This document shows, piece after piece, positions 36,059-45,377 of a DNA stretch of 64,000 nt (its first letter is position 1; each line of letters starts with the position of its first letter). The stretch is from the NCBI GenBank assembly GCA_036502005.1, contig DASXZH010000078.1:102247-166246 (forward strand), read 5' to 3'. This stretch comes from DASXZH01 sp036502005. GTDB lineage: Bacteria > Armatimonadota > Fimbriimonadia > Fimbriimonadales > Fimbriimonadaceae. Both the position numbers and the translations under genes were made by a program. The notes under the pieces were generated by a model that saw nothing but the letters and a program-made list of their open reading frames with translations, was not told the origin of the DNA and did no database searches.

Positions 36059-37672
36059 ATGTCTGACCTCGATTCCCTTTTGTCACAAGCATTATCCCTC
36101 AAGCAACAGGGGCGCGCGGATTTAGCGGCAGAACTTCTGGCAAACTCAAAGCAAAAAGATAAGAGCCCAGAAGCAATGAACCTGTTTGGCATCTGCCTGA
36201 TCTCGATGGGAAGAGCGGCCGAGGCCGAATCGGCTTTTAGGTCACTTCTCGCAAATGGGTCCAATGAAGCGCCGGTCCACCAAAATCTGGGCTTAGCGTT
36301 GCGAATGCAAAACAAGAGCCATGAGGCACTCCAGGAATTTCAAACTGCCCTTGTTTTGGATCCTCGGGAGCAGAATTTCCTTCAAGTCTTTAAACAACTT
36401 CAGCACCTGTCCTTATGGAACGAGGCTGTCGCTAACCTGCAATCGGGGCTGGCAGCCCACCCGGATTCGCTGCGGCTAGCGGAAGCTCTTGCGATTACCT
36501 ATGGCCGCTTAAACCGCATCCAAGAAGCGGAGGAACTGTTCAAGAGGATCTATGCGAAGGGCCCTTCCAACGCCAATGCCCATGCCACCTGGTTGCAGGA
36601 GCAAGGAAGATTTCAAGATTCTGTTCCAATCCTATACGAATCGTTGAAGATGGTCCCCGAGCAGGGTGTTCCCTACCGTTTGCTCGCGGAGGCGAAGCAT
36701 TACTCATTTGACCAAGATTCCGCGATGGCGCTGGCATATAGTGTCAAGTTAAATGCCAGCGAGCGCATGAACCTGGCTTATGCCCTAGGCAGGTTATTTG
36801 AATCCCGAAAAGCATTTAAAGATTCGATGGAATGGTTTGATCGAGCCAACGACTTGGCCTATGGGATCTATCCTTCTTCCAAAACCTTTAACGCAGAATG
36901 GGTTCACCGTGAGCCGGGGCTTGCGGCATCGATTTACACCAAGAAAGACTTGGAGCAGTGGGCGCCTTTTGGTTCTACCGATGAGCGCCCCGTTTTTATT
37001 GTTGGGATGATCCGTTCTGGCACCACCCTCCTTGATCAAATTGTCTCTTCCCATGCCCAGGTTGTCGCTATCGGGGAAAGCCCTTTCTGGACCGCCGAAG
37101 GCGATGCGATCCATTCCAAATGGCTCGCGTCTGGCCCGGATCAAATCGATATTGATAAGATTTCGAAACGATACATCCAATCCATAAGGAGTTTGGAAGA
37201 ATACGAGCGATTCACCGACAAGATGCCGCTCAACTTTCGGCATTTGGGCCTCATCAACATCGCTTTCCCAAATGCCAAGATCCTGCACATCCGTCGCGAT
37301 CCGTTCGATGCCTGCCTTTCCATTTACACCACGTTTTTTTCCGGTGGCCCGAACTTCGCCTATCGAAAGGAGAATATTGTAGCGTTCTACCGGAGCTATT
37401 TGGCCTTTATGGAGCACTGGCGCCAGGTTCTGCCCGCCAAGACCTTTATGGAACTCGATTATGAAAGCCTAGTAACCGAGCCCGAACCCATAACACGCGA
37501 GATTATTACCTTCTTAGGCTTGCCATGGGACAAGGCATGCCTTAGCCCGCAATCTAACACGTCGCAGGTTTCCACGCCGAGCCGATGGCAAGCGAGGCAG
37601 CCTGTCTACACCACGTCCATCGGCAAAAAGGAAATCTTTGGTCAGTTCATCCCGGAATTCTTAAATATCTAG
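36059..37672 (+). CDS. TPR-sulfotransferase, copy B-plus
   Basis: 537 residues from the ATG at 36059 (a TTG four codons earlier is also in frame). TPRs cover residues about 5-260; the sulfotransferase domain (about 300-535) has FIVGMIRSGTTLLDQIVSSH for PAPS and HIRRDPFDACLSIYTT for the 3'-phosphate. It resembles copy A-plus, including the end motif SQVSTPSRWQARQPVY, but has about 80 fewer residues in the TPR part. With B-minus it repeats the divergent arrangement of pair A. Confidence 0.9.
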   Translation: MSDLDSLLSQALSLKQQGRADLAAELLANSKQKDKSPEAMNLFGICLISMGRAAEAESAFRSLLANGSNEAPVHQNLGLALRMQNKSHEALQEFQTALVLDPREQNFLQVFKQLQHLSLWNEAVANLQSGLAAHPDSLRLAEALAITYGRLNRIQEAEELFKRIYAKGPSNANAHATWLQEQGRFQDSVPILYESLKMVPEQGVPYRLLAEAKHYSFDQDSAMALAYSVKLNASERMNLAYALGRLFESRKAFKDSMEWFDRANDLAYGIYPSSKTFNAEWVHREPGLAASIYTKKDLEQWAPFGSTDERPVFIVGMIRSGTTLLDQIVSSHAQVVAIGESPFWTAEGDAIHSKWLASGPDQIDIDKISKRYIQSIRSLEEYERFTDKMPLNFRHLGLINIAFPNAKILHIRRDPFDACLSIYTTFFSGGPNFAYRKENIVAFYRSYLAFMEHWRQVLPAKTFMELDYESLVTEPEPITREIITFLGLPWDKACLSPQSNTSQVSTPSRWQARQPVYTTSIGKKEIFGQFIPEFLNI

Positions 37673-37697
37673 GCGGCTCTCGATAAAGCGCTCACTC

Positions 37698-38891
37698 ATG
37701 AAAAAGTTTGAACAACTGCTGCGAAAGAACGGAGTGGTGTTAGCCGTTACGGTAACCGCCGTTTTTGTTATATTGTTTGGCATCGCTTCCGAAGCATCGT
37801 ACAAGGTCATTATTGCAGTGCTTCTCCTATTATTCTTTGGAGTACCACTTGTAATCCTGGTCGGGTACCTGGCCACATTGCCGGTAATAGCATTTCATGA
37901 ATTGGGGCATTTAGTTGCTGGCAAACTCGTGGGCTACAAGTTCAACTATGTTTCCGTTTCTCATTTTGTATTTTGGAAAAGTGGGGGCACCCTTTGTATT
38001 TCCTATCGGAAAGATTTTCCAAAGCTAGGAGGCCTAACAAAAATGTCAACGGGACCTAAGGAAGACGCTGGTTCCTATATCATCTTTGTGATGGGCGGAC
38101 TATTCGCGAGCCTTTTACTGTTTGGCGGCATTCTGATGGTCGACGTTTTTCAACATCCGTTGGATGCCTTTAACGGAAACACAGACCCCAATATTTTATG
38201 GGATGACGCGCTTCTACTCTTGAACCTATACACGCTTTTGGTTGCCATGGGCTCCCTGATTCCCCATGTGAGCGGGCGATATCCTTCGGACATGCATCAA
38301 ATCGTGAGTGTCCTGAAGAATCCGAACTTGGTAAGGCTGAAAAATCTGCGGGCTAAGATTCAAGAGCACTTCAAAAATGGGCACCGCGGCAGAGAACTAG
38401 AGGCACAAGATATAACGGGCTGCCTTCAGTTTTCAACAACCGAAGATGAGATTCGAATGTCCAATTTTTACGCTTACGATTATTTCCTGGACAGCGGACA
38501 ATACAAGCTGGCTGCTGAAGCGATCGAACGCGGTTTTCAGGTTTCAAAATCAGGAAAGTCTCTGAAAGATCCGTATGCCAAGCTTGTTTGCTTAGAGTTC
38601 GCCTACATGAATGCTCTTGACGGCAATCTATCCGTGGCTCAAGAAGCCTATGCGCTTTCTGATAAAGACCCGAGCGCTTGGCCCACGCAGAAAGATCGGG
38701 CATACGCCGCTATTTTAATGGCGCAAGGCAACTGTGATCAAGCTAAGGCGGCGGCTGACCGGGCGGAAGCACACATTAGGGGACTGGCTGAGACTCCCTC
38801 CGATAGCTCTCAAGCGGAGTTGGAATGGATATCGTTTGCTCTGGAGGGCCTTCCTCAAACTCCCCCTCAGGAAACTCCGAATGAAAATTAG
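37698..38891 (+). CDS. M50-like membrane metallopeptidase
   Basis: 397 residues. Two helices precede the zinc motif HELGH (residues 67-71), which sits at the end of the second helix as in site-2-protease/M50 proteins; further helices follow at about 130-150 and 175-195. The second-ligand motif of M50 (NxxPxxxLDG) was not found; PHVSGRYPSDMHQI may hold its place. The C-terminal ~170 residues are soluble and helical, TPR-like (YKLAAEAIERGFQVS). It probably cleaves or binds membrane-embedded substrates. It overlaps the next gene by 11 bp, indicating coupling. Confidence 0.75.
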   Translation: MKKFEQLLRKNGVVLAVTVTAVFVILFGIASEASYKVIIAVLLLLFFGVPLVILVGYLATLPVIAFHELGHLVAGKLVGYKFNYVSVSHFVFWKSGGTLCISYRKDFPKLGGLTKMSTGPKEDAGSYIIFVMGGLFASLLLFGGILMVDVFQHPLDAFNGNTDPNILWDDALLLLNLYTLLVAMGSLIPHVSGRYPSDMHQIVSVLKNPNLVRLKNLRAKIQEHFKNGHRGRELEAQDITGCLQFSTTEDEIRMSNFYAYDYFLDSGQYKLAAEAIERGFQVSKSGKSLKDPYAKLVCLEFAYMNALDGNLSVAQEAYALSDKDPSAWPTQKDRAYAAILMAQGNCDQAKAAADRAEAHIRGLAETPSDSSQAELEWISFALEGLPQTPPQETPNEN

Positions 38892-39957
38892 TCTTGGCAT
38901 TGCCGTCACTTTATTGTTGAGCAGTTGCTCAAACGTGCCGAAGCCGGTTTCTGTTCACCGGATTATGCAGGAAGCAGCAGATCGGACTGATGCCGTTTGG
39001 CCTTGGCCAAACCCCTTACAGACAGAACCGCACCTAGGCGTTAGCCGTTGGTTCAGCGTCAGTCCTGATAAAACAGAGATGGAGCTATTTAGGTTCGATT
39101 TCAAGACGAATCCAAATCTGCGGTTCGAATTATACGACCAAGACGAGGACAGCATCCCACCCTATCGAGACGACGCGGATTACACCACTCGCGGAGTGGG
39201 AGCGATTGTAAAGCACCTGAATGAAGCAGGTTCCGGCACGGTGGTTGCAGCGTGGAACGGCCTTTTTTTCTCCTACTCAAGCGGTACGGGCAAGGGCGGA
39301 AGCCATATCGGGCCAGCAGTTATTGCCGGTAAAGCCCATTACAATGTTGGAAGCATGAGGTGGGCCTTTGGTGTCTCATACAAGAACGGCAAACCCGAGT
39401 TTAAGGTCATTCACGAACCCAATATCCACGCGATGGAAAGGGCCCTCGATTACGGAGCGATCGGTGCGCAATGTTTGATAAAAGATGGCGTCGCCTTAAA
39501 GTTGCACGCGTTCCCACAGCCAGGGGATCCGACTTTGAAGACACCTGTGCCTTCCACGGATCAGGAAGTCGGCCATATTCCCCGCGTGGATTTCATTCGA
39601 ACTTCGCGGACCTCAATGGGATGGTCGAAGGATAATCGCAATTTTTATCTGTTAGTAGTAAACGCGCCCGAGACTGAAACAGAGAGCTGGATCGGCCTTG
39701 AGAACGGTGCATCTAATCTTGGCGGCTGGACTTTACGAGACTTGCAGAGTTTCTGGAAGTCTTTTGGAGCTTGGGGCGCGGTGAATAGTGATGGCGGGAT
39801 CATCACCCAATCCTGCTACGAGCTACCAGATGGGCGCTATTCCCTGCTTCCCTCCCGAATCTATTCGCCGAATAAGCGGTTGTTTCTGGAAAACGATCTG
39901 AAAGGAGCACCCGGCGGCGGCTCGTTGATGACTTTCTATGTTCGCGATACTTCGTAA
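38881..39957 (+). CDS. Lipoprotein with phosphodiester-glycosidase (NAGPA-like) domain
   Basis: 358 residues from the ATG at 38881, inside the end of the M50 gene. Lipobox LLLSSC gives a lipidated Cys near residue 17. The rest matches the PF09992-type fold: VVAAWNGLFFSYSSG (NGxFF), GGSHIGPAVIAG, RTSMGWSKDNRNFYLLVV and GAVNSDGGIITQ (the conserved D-G-G). Family members uncap or cleave phosphodiester-linked sugars; several bacterial ones act on the cell envelope. The 11-bp overlap with the peptidase gene suggests that the two act together at the envelope. Confidence 0.8.
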   Translation: MKISLGIAVTLLLSSCSNVPKPVSVHRIMQEAADRTDAVWPWPNPLQTEPHLGVSRWFSVSPDKTEMELFRFDFKTNPNLRFELYDQDEDSIPPYRDDADYTTRGVGAIVKHLNEAGSGTVVAAWNGLFFSYSSGTGKGGSHIGPAVIAGKAHYNVGSMRWAFGVSYKNGKPEFKVIHEPNIHAMERALDYGAIGAQCLIKDGVALKLHAFPQPGDPTLKTPVPSTDQEVGHIPRVDFIRTSRTSMGWSKDNRNFYLLVVNAPETETESWIGLENGASNLGGWTLRDLQSFWKSFGAWGAVNSDGGIITQSCYELPDGRYSLLPSRIYSPNKRLFLENDLKGAPGGGSLMTFYVRDTS

Positions 39958-39987
39958 TAAGGTTTTGGCTAGTCGTAAAATAGCGGA

Positions 39988-40323
39988 ATGGACTCGCAGC
40001 CAGATTTCGAAGGCATAGTCACCATTCGCGAGGGAATGTTCCACAGAGTTGGGTTCAGGCCCGATTTCTTCTATAAGGGAGCGACGAAGGTCGGCTGGCT
40101 CATATGGCCGCAACAGGTGCTCGACCTGGAGGGCCAGGTTCTTCCAGAAGGAACCCCATATCCGCGGACAGCTTTAGTTCGGCTCATCATACTCTCCGAA
40201 GAGTTTAAGCCTATGCATCGAGAGCGGCTACGGCCTGGCGTAGAATTCACGCTTAATGAAGGTTCGCACATAATCATGGATGGAGTTGTAACGAAAGTCT
40301 TCGATTCGCTGACACATCCATAA
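39988..40323 (+). CDS. EF-Tu C-terminal-like small beta-barrel protein
   Basis: 111 residues. RLRPGVEFTLNEGSHIIMDG followed by VVTKVF resembles the end of the EF-Tu/GTPase C-terminal barrel (PGxxFxLREG, GxVT), and GWLIWPQQVLDLEG is a plausible strand pair before it. No GTPase domain is attached. Function unknown. TAAAAT ends 6 bp before the ATG, so the mRNA may be leaderless. The cupin gene follows after 8 bp. Confidence 0.6.
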   Translation: MDSQPDFEGIVTIREGMFHRVGFRPDFFYKGATKVGWLIWPQQVLDLEGQVLPEGTPYPRTALVRLIILSEEFKPMHRERLRPGVEFTLNEGSHIIMDGVVTKVFDSLTHP

Positions 40324-40331
40324 TCAGAACT

Positions 40332-40703
40332 ATGTCGGAATGCAAGATCATACGGAACTCAAATGCCTTCAAAGGCAAACAGCAATGGGACTACTTCTCT
40401 GGCGTCTCTGCAGAGTCCGCGGGCTCTAAGGCGATCTGTATGCACATGCTCATCATGCCGCCGGGAGCAAAAGCCGCGCCTCATTATCATGAGGGCCACG
40501 AAACTGCCATCTATATGCTTGAGGGAGTCTCTGAATTTCTACACGGCCCAAATTTAGAGAACTGCGATAGGGTTGAAGCCGGAGACTATGTCTACATTCC
40601 GGCCGGCGTACCGCACCAGCCGTATAACCCCTCAACGGAACGAGCGGTGGCCATCATTGCCCGAACCGATCCTAACGAACAAGAAAGTGTCGTTCTCATT
40701 TAA
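40332..40703 (+). CDS. Cupin-domain protein
   Basis: 123 residues. A single small barrel with the two cupin motifs: PPGAKAAPHYHEGHETAIYM (metal-binding H-x-H-x4-E) and GDYVYIPAGVPHQPYN (G-D-x-P-G-x-x-H). Substrate unknown; such proteins may be sugar isomerases, dioxygenases or sensor modules. It is 8 bp from the preceding gene, so co-transcription is likely. Confidence 0.85.
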   Translation: MSECKIIRNSNAFKGKQQWDYFSGVSAESAGSKAICMHMLIMPPGAKAAPHYHEGHETAIYMLEGVSEFLHGPNLENCDRVEAGDYVYIPAGVPHQPYNPSTERAVAIIARTDPNEQESVVLI

Positions 40704-40736
40704 CTAGATACATTGCTAACGGATTAAAAGGAGTTG

Positions 40737-41012
40737 GTGAAGCGCCTCCCGTTTTGTCTGGCCGCCATTGTCGGGCTCGCCATGGGCGCATTTGCCGATA
40801 ACAATGTATTCACCGACCAACTAGATGTCGGCGGGCAGGGTGGTTATTGGTTTGTTACTGTTATGGAATTCCGCAAGATAACGCGGAAAAGAGTGGAGTT
40901 GGCTCACCGGACATCTCGGTTACGGCTAAATCGTCGTCAAGCTCACCTATGGTTTTCCTACCTATTCTATAACCGTCTTGCACATTCAAAACCCAGGTTC
41001 CCGTTTCCCTAG
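40737..41012 (+). CDS. Doubtful small exported protein or degraded gene
   Basis: A GTG-started frame opens with a good signal peptide (KRLPFCLAAIVGLAMGAFA) and about 25 plausible residues (DQLDVGGQGGYWF), then turns very Arg-rich. Another frame in the second half gives SGVGSPDISVTAKSSSSSP, which looks more protein-like up to a stop. A frameshift near 40860 is possible. I cannot assign a family. Confidence 0.35.
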   Translation: MKRLPFCLAAIVGLAMGAFADNNVFTDQLDVGGQGGYWFVTVMEFRKITRKRVELAHRTSRLRLNRRQAHLWFSYLFYNRLAHSKPRFPFP

Positions 41013-41359
41013 CCCTTAGCAGTTTTCTTTTTTGGTTTGCCTACGAGATCATAGCTTTCGTCGGCCAGATCTTTGGCAAGCGCGAGGGTGTCTTCGTCGA
41101 TCACTTCCATGCTGATCCAGCCGTATCGGCCAACATAGGCGGCGACCGAGATTTGAGGATGCATGGTAAGGGCTGCCTGCTTGTCCAGCGTGCTTTTTAG
41201 CGTGTAGCGCGCGCTCCCCTCGCTGGTGAAAACGAAGGCTTTGTTTTTGACCTTCCATGCGATATCGCCCCAAGGGCGATCTTCAGTCGCGCCCTCTTTG
41301 GACAGGCAGTGCTCTTTCATTTCTTGAAAGATGCCCTCTTTGCTAAGTTTCGATCCCAT
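41009..41359 (-). CDS. MmcQ/YjbR-family protein
   Basis: 116 residues from the ATG at 41359 (the frame is open to 41410, inside the M48 gene). Family traits: RPWGDIAWKVKNKAFVF, LTMHPQISVAAYVGRYGWIS and a DEDTLALAKDLADESYDLV helix, the MmcQ/YjbR fold of a small CyaY-like DNA-binding or regulatory domain. The C-terminal PKKK tail is basic. It follows the M48 gene after 10 bp and is probably in its operon. Confidence 0.8.
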   Translation of the reverse strand: MGSKLSKEGIFQEMKEHCLSKEGATEDRPWGDIAWKVKNKAFVFTSEGSARYTLKSTLDKQAALTMHPQISVAAYVGRYGWISMEVIDEDTLALAKDLADESYDLVGKPKKKTAKG

Positions 41360-41369
41360 CGAAGGGATT

Positions 41370-43319
41370 CTATCTCTTCGGCTTTGCCGGAGGATAGACC
41401 CTAGCTCCATGGACTTTCTTCAGTTTCCTGAGTAGCCAATCCTCATCTTTTGCCACTATCTTTGAGTATTCGAGTCCGCCAATGTTCACCAGCCTTCTTA
41501 GAATCTCCTTGTACCTGGCGACAAGCACACTTCTGTTCCTAACAATGACGTTCCGGTTCGGAACGACAAAGACCATTTTCACGCTGGCACCTTCTCCATA
41601 GAGTTTGCGCACAGCAAAAACTGCCTTAACCTTTTCAGCCTTTCCTATTTCTAGGATCTTTGCCGTCTGCTCGTCACTCAGTTCCAAGAGCTCATACTTA
41701 TCCGAACGCTGATAAATCTTTAGCGCATTTTCTCTGGAGACCTTTTTCCCTTCCGCTTCTCGAACCCATTCAAAATAGTGGCCGGCCTTTTCTGAATCTC
41801 CGATGGCATGAAACAACGTAGCTAAGTTGTTCCCAACGCTGTCCTTGTATGCTGAATCTTTCTCGACAGCTTTCAGTAGATAAGGCTCCGCTCCTGTATC
41901 CTTCTGCTGAAACAAGTGGAGCCCAATAGCATAGTTTGCGGTGGCATTCTCCGGGTCCGTTTCGAGCACCGCGTGAAACATCGGCATCGCTTCATCCAGC
42001 CCCTTACTGTCCGCGATTAGCTTAGCTTTCTTCAGGATAAAGTCTGATGGATTTTGATCCTCACTGGCCTGCTGCTCAAGCTCTTCGAGTTGGCGCTTGA
42101 TACGTGTCTGCGTTTTGTATTCTTCATGCCACCACGTTTTCTGTTTCAGGCTCCATCGCTCGCCCATTGAGGCGGAGATTCGAGCGAACGAATCGCCGAA
42201 CACAGCTTCTGCCGCGGTAACTAAAGGAGCTTTACAAACGCTGGCCGCAAGCTCGTTGATTTCAGACTCTTTGAGGCTAATGCCCATTGCTTGCAACCTT
42301 TGCGTTAACGAAGGATGCTCGTCACTAAAGCTCGGTTCCTCCGCCAACTCTACGGTTAGGCATTTTTCCGCTTGATCTTGTTTTGCCCCGAGTTGGAACG
42401 CCTCCCGGACCACCTCGTATGCGTTTACCGGCGGTTCGGGTTGATCCGCTGCCAGTTGATAGACTTCGCTCGTAACCACCTCGTTGAAATACCGGCTGCA
42501 AACGACAAATTGGACCAGGGATCTGCTTGTTGTTGAGGCGCCATACAGATTCACTGCACATGAATCCGCTTCAAATTCATGGCGACGCCGTAGCGCGAAG
42601 GTCATGGCGCTTAGCCTGAGTAAATACCACTTTAGGAAGCCTCGTTTCTTGCCATTGCGGTTGCTAAACTGCTCCCAAACGGCGTACTGTCTGTAAATCT
42701 TCGATCCCTGCGCACCGTGGCCACCCGCGAAGTGCCCCAGTTCATGAGCTATAACCGCCCTTAACTCATCCTCACCGCAAGAAAGCAAGTAAGGGAAACC
42801 CAGATGCAAATAATTCTTGAAAGGTCCGAATGGCCCGAACCAAGGAACTTGGGCTGCCGATGCGCTATATTCCTGATCCAGAATAATGTTGTCGATTTTA
42901 GGCGAAGACAGCTTCTGGCTAATCTCGTCGACTATTTCAAAAAGCTTTGGAACCTGATTCCGTTCGAGAAATAGGCCGACTCTTGGCTCAGCCTTTTTAA
43001 AAAAAGCTTTGAGCGCCAAATAGAGAGGGATTAGAGGAATCCACGCAACCTTTATGAGCGAAATTGCTTGCGGGGCATAAGCAAGCAGCAGAAGAATGGC
43101 CCCCGTGTAGAGGACGCCAAGGCCGAATAAGCTTCCAATGAAGAAATACCCGAGAGCCGAAAACGTCTTTACCTTTCGGGCGTAGCTCGCAGGGTCCCTC
43201 TCTGCCAGCGCCGAATACTTTACTACAACCTCTCGGTAGGCAGCTTGCTTCCCAGTGATTTCTTGATAGGTTGGAAGTGTCGGCGTTGCCGGCTTCGGTT
43301 TAACTCTTGTGAAGTGCAT
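41370..43319 (-). CDS. M48-family metalloprotease with TPR C-terminus
   Basis: 649 residues; the ATG at 43319 has AGGGA 7 bp upstream, better than the ATG at 43337. Two helices (about 55-100) precede the peptidase: AVIAHELGHFAGGHG carries HExxH at 192-196, and RRHEFEADSCAVNLYG supplies the third zinc ligand Glu. It resembles HtpX/CAAX-type M48. From about residue 430, TPR-like helices follow (GLDEAMPMFHAVLETDPEN), then a Lys/Arg-rich tail. It probably degrades misfolded membrane or periplasmic proteins. The YjbR gene is directly downstream. Confidence 0.9.
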   Translation of the reverse strand: MHFTRVKPKPATPTLPTYQEITGKQAAYREVVVKYSALAERDPASYARKVKTFSALGYFFIGSLFGLGVLYTGAILLLLAYAPQAISLIKVAWIPLIPLYLALKAFFKKAEPRVGLFLERNQVPKLFEIVDEISQKLSSPKIDNIILDQEYSASAAQVPWFGPFGPFKNYLHLGFPYLLSCGEDELRAVIAHELGHFAGGHGAQGSKIYRQYAVWEQFSNRNGKKRGFLKWYLLRLSAMTFALRRRHEFEADSCAVNLYGASTTSRSLVQFVVCSRYFNEVVTSEVYQLAADQPEPPVNAYEVVREAFQLGAKQDQAEKCLTVELAEEPSFSDEHPSLTQRLQAMGISLKESEINELAASVCKAPLVTAAEAVFGDSFARISASMGERWSLKQKTWWHEEYKTQTRIKRQLEELEQQASEDQNPSDFILKKAKLIADSKGLDEAMPMFHAVLETDPENATANYAIGLHLFQQKDTGAEPYLLKAVEKDSAYKDSVGNNLATLFHAIGDSEKAGHYFEWVREAEGKKVSRENALKIYQRSDKYELLELSDEQTAKILEIGKAEKVKAVFAVRKLYGEGASVKMVFVVPNRNVIVRNRSVLVARYKEILRRLVNIGGLEYSKIVAKDEDWLLRKLKKVHGARVYPPAKPKR

Positions 43320-43482
43320 CTTAAATCCCTGCAGCATCCATGCCGCATTCGTATACGTTAGACCCTAGGATAAAAGCCGGATGACTTCGCTTGGCCAAGG
43401 TTCAAACGAGGGGCTGGGCGAGCTTAAGCCCCTCCCCTCTATTTGTATTGGTTGGCAACAGTTGGCGCTTTAGGCGATTGCT

Positions 43483-44532
43483 CTATTCCGTATGCGGCTG
43501 AAGCTCGTCGATCGCCTTTTGGTAGATCCCTTTGAGTTCTGGGTCCTTAGTCTTTCCCTTTAGATCGGCCAACGCCATGATGTGAGCTTTGGTTAAACCT
43601 TGCCCTGCGTCTGCCTTGACATCCGGAATAACACCGGTGCCTTCCCAGTTCTTCATCGTGTATGGATTGCGGGCTCTCGCAAAGGGGATAAAAGATTCGT
43701 AGTGCTCACTTAGCTTGATGAAAGAGCCGGGATTGGCGCCGCCCCACGTTGGTTCGCCAACTATGGTTGCTTTGTGCAGAGACTGGAGGTCGTAGGCGCA
43801 CTCTTCTGCTCCCGAGCCGGTTCGCTTGCTGACCACCACATAAATGGGCTTATTCAAGTATTTCCGGCCGTGAACCCGACTGGAGGTGTAACTCGTGTCA
43901 ACGAGTTTGTCGTGCCCATCTATAAAGTCGTTTAGGTGCGTCCGCTGATCGAAGAAGTAGCTTAAGAGCATGGCGACTGCCTTTGGGTCGCCGCCGCCGT
44001 TTCGGGTCAGGTCGATAATGAGAGCGTCCGTATTCTGCAGCATTTCCATAGCGCCTTCTAACGGGTCCTTCGCTGATTCGGGATCTAGGAAGGTGCGAAC
44101 TTCCAAGTAGCCGACATTGCCGGAAAGCCGCTCGGCGTGCTCGTAGCCGCCATTCATAAAAAGCATTTGGGCTTTCATTTTGTTTACTTCCTGCGGACTT
44201 GGTTTGTCGGCCTCTTTGCGTTCTGGGATTCCTTCCGGAACGTAGTTCACCCGCAGATGGGCATCGTGGCAGAACGCCCGAATTTGGCCCGAGATCGTTT
44301 TGCAGAATGCTGCAGGATCGGTGAGCGAATCGTAGTCGTGATTGGCCAAATGCGTGTTTAGCATGTCCGCATCCTTGAGGGCCACATCGTGAAAAACGTA
44401 GCTCTCACTCATCGCTTTGTTAAAAGCGTTAATCACTGATTTTTGGTCAGCCGGCGTCATAGCCGGATTTGTTTGGGCGAAAGCCGCTGTCGTTGCGGCG
44501 AGAGCGAGAGATATGAGTGCTGTTTTAGACAT
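43483..44532 (-). CDS. Exported S41-family peptidase (tail-specific protease/IRBP-like)
   Basis: 349 residues with signal peptide (MSKTALISLALAATTAAFAQ). The S41 core is at residues about 140-320: VGYLEVRTFLDP, ALIIDLTRNGGGDP, YVVVSKRTGSGAEE (nucleophile Ser240, Glu243/244 region) and ATIVGEPTWGGANPG. No PDZ domain is visible, unlike CtpA, which is typical of the IRBP-like branch. It probably processes exported substrates. The TetR gene begins 158 bp upstream on the same strand. Confidence 0.88.
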   Translation of the reverse strand: MSKTALISLALAATTAAFAQTNPAMTPADQKSVINAFNKAMSESYVFHDVALKDADMLNTHLANHDYDSLTDPAAFCKTISGQIRAFCHDAHLRVNYVPEGIPERKEADKPSPQEVNKMKAQMLFMNGGYEHAERLSGNVGYLEVRTFLDPESAKDPLEGAMEMLQNTDALIIDLTRNGGGDPKAVAMLLSYFFDQRTHLNDFIDGHDKLVDTSYTSSRVHGRKYLNKPIYVVVSKRTGSGAEECAYDLQSLHKATIVGEPTWGGANPGSFIKLSEHYESFIPFARARNPYTMKNWEGTGVIPDVKADAGQGLTKAHIMALADLKGKTKDPELKGIYQKAIDELQPHTE

Positions 44533-44607
44533 TTTTTGATTCCTTAATTATTTCGAGTAACCACAAAACACCGGAAAGCTTTGCTTCCGCCAAATAGTGC
44601 CCTTAAG

Positions 44608-44640
44608 CCCTCTCCCGGTTCGTTCCTCACCGACCTCTCG
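44608..44640. repeat. REP-like palindrome, copy 3 (inverted)
   Basis: CCTCTCCCGGTTCG followed by CTCACCGACCTCTC is the reverse complement of the core of 15398-15450 and 63909-63961. It lies downstream of the TetR gene and upstream of the S41 gene. Confidence 0.6.
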
Positions 44641-44689
44641 TCAAGAAGAGATGAAATAGTTTTGTTGATTCCGCATCGTTTCCTTATAT

Positions 44690-45292
44690 TTAGTTGTGGG
44701 ATAAACCATTGATGAGAAGCTCCACCATTTGCGTGAGCCGTTCCTGGATTGCCTCAGGCTCGCCAAGCTGCTTTACGCTGAGGCTGTAAGGAAGGAAGGC
44801 GTTGGTGGCGAGCATGAGCAACCTTGCAGCTATTTCAGGATCCTGGAAATGGAAAGTTGCTTGCTGCCTTCCCTGCTCCAGCACCTGCTGCAGGAGGTCC
44901 AGTTCGATGGCGAAATACCGATTTCTCCTCTCCATGTAGGCTGGCCGCACGACTTCGAAGAGTTCGTCTAGGCTGTGATAGTAGTCTTTCACCTGCCTAA
45001 CCCTTCCCATAACCCTTGCTATAAGCATCTGTTTCAACTTTTCTTCTGGCGGGATTGGCTGTTCGGCGATTTGCTTAAGTTCGGCATGGACCTGCTCCAC
45101 CACCCTCCCGATCGAGGAAAGCCCCACTTCTTCCTTGCTTGGGAAGTAGTGGTAGATGGTGCGCTTGCTCACATGAGCTTCGTGAGCGAGGTCATCCATC
45201 GTCATTTTTCGAAAGCCGAACCTGGCCATGATCGAGTCGCAGGCATCTAAGATTGCTTCGCGCGTATCGAGTGCGGTGGCGGCATTACTCAT
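44690..45292 (-). CDS. TetR-family transcriptional regulator
   Basis: 200 residues. N-terminal helix-turn-helix: IMARFGFRKMTMDDLAHEAH followed by VSKRTIYHYFPSKEEV (residues about 20-60). The C-terminal ligand domain is helical and divergent, as usual. It probably represses a nearby promoter; the SRPBCC gene starts 85 bp away in the opposite direction and is the likely target. Ligand unknown. Confidence 0.92.
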   Translation of the reverse strand: MSNAATALDTREAILDACDSIMARFGFRKMTMDDLAHEAHVSKRTIYHYFPSKEEVGLSSIGRVVEQVHAELKQIAEQPIPPEEKLKQMLIARVMGRVRQVKDYYHSLDELFEVVRPAYMERRNRYFAIELDLLQQVLEQGRQQATFHFQDPEIAARLLMLATNAFLPYSLSVKQLGEPEAIQERLTQMVELLINGLSHN

Positions 45293-45377
45293 CGTTGTGG
45301 ATTATACGCACGGTTGCACACAATTCGTTTCCTGTGCATTTAGTTTGAGCACTGCGACCTAGCTGCGTAGAACAGTA

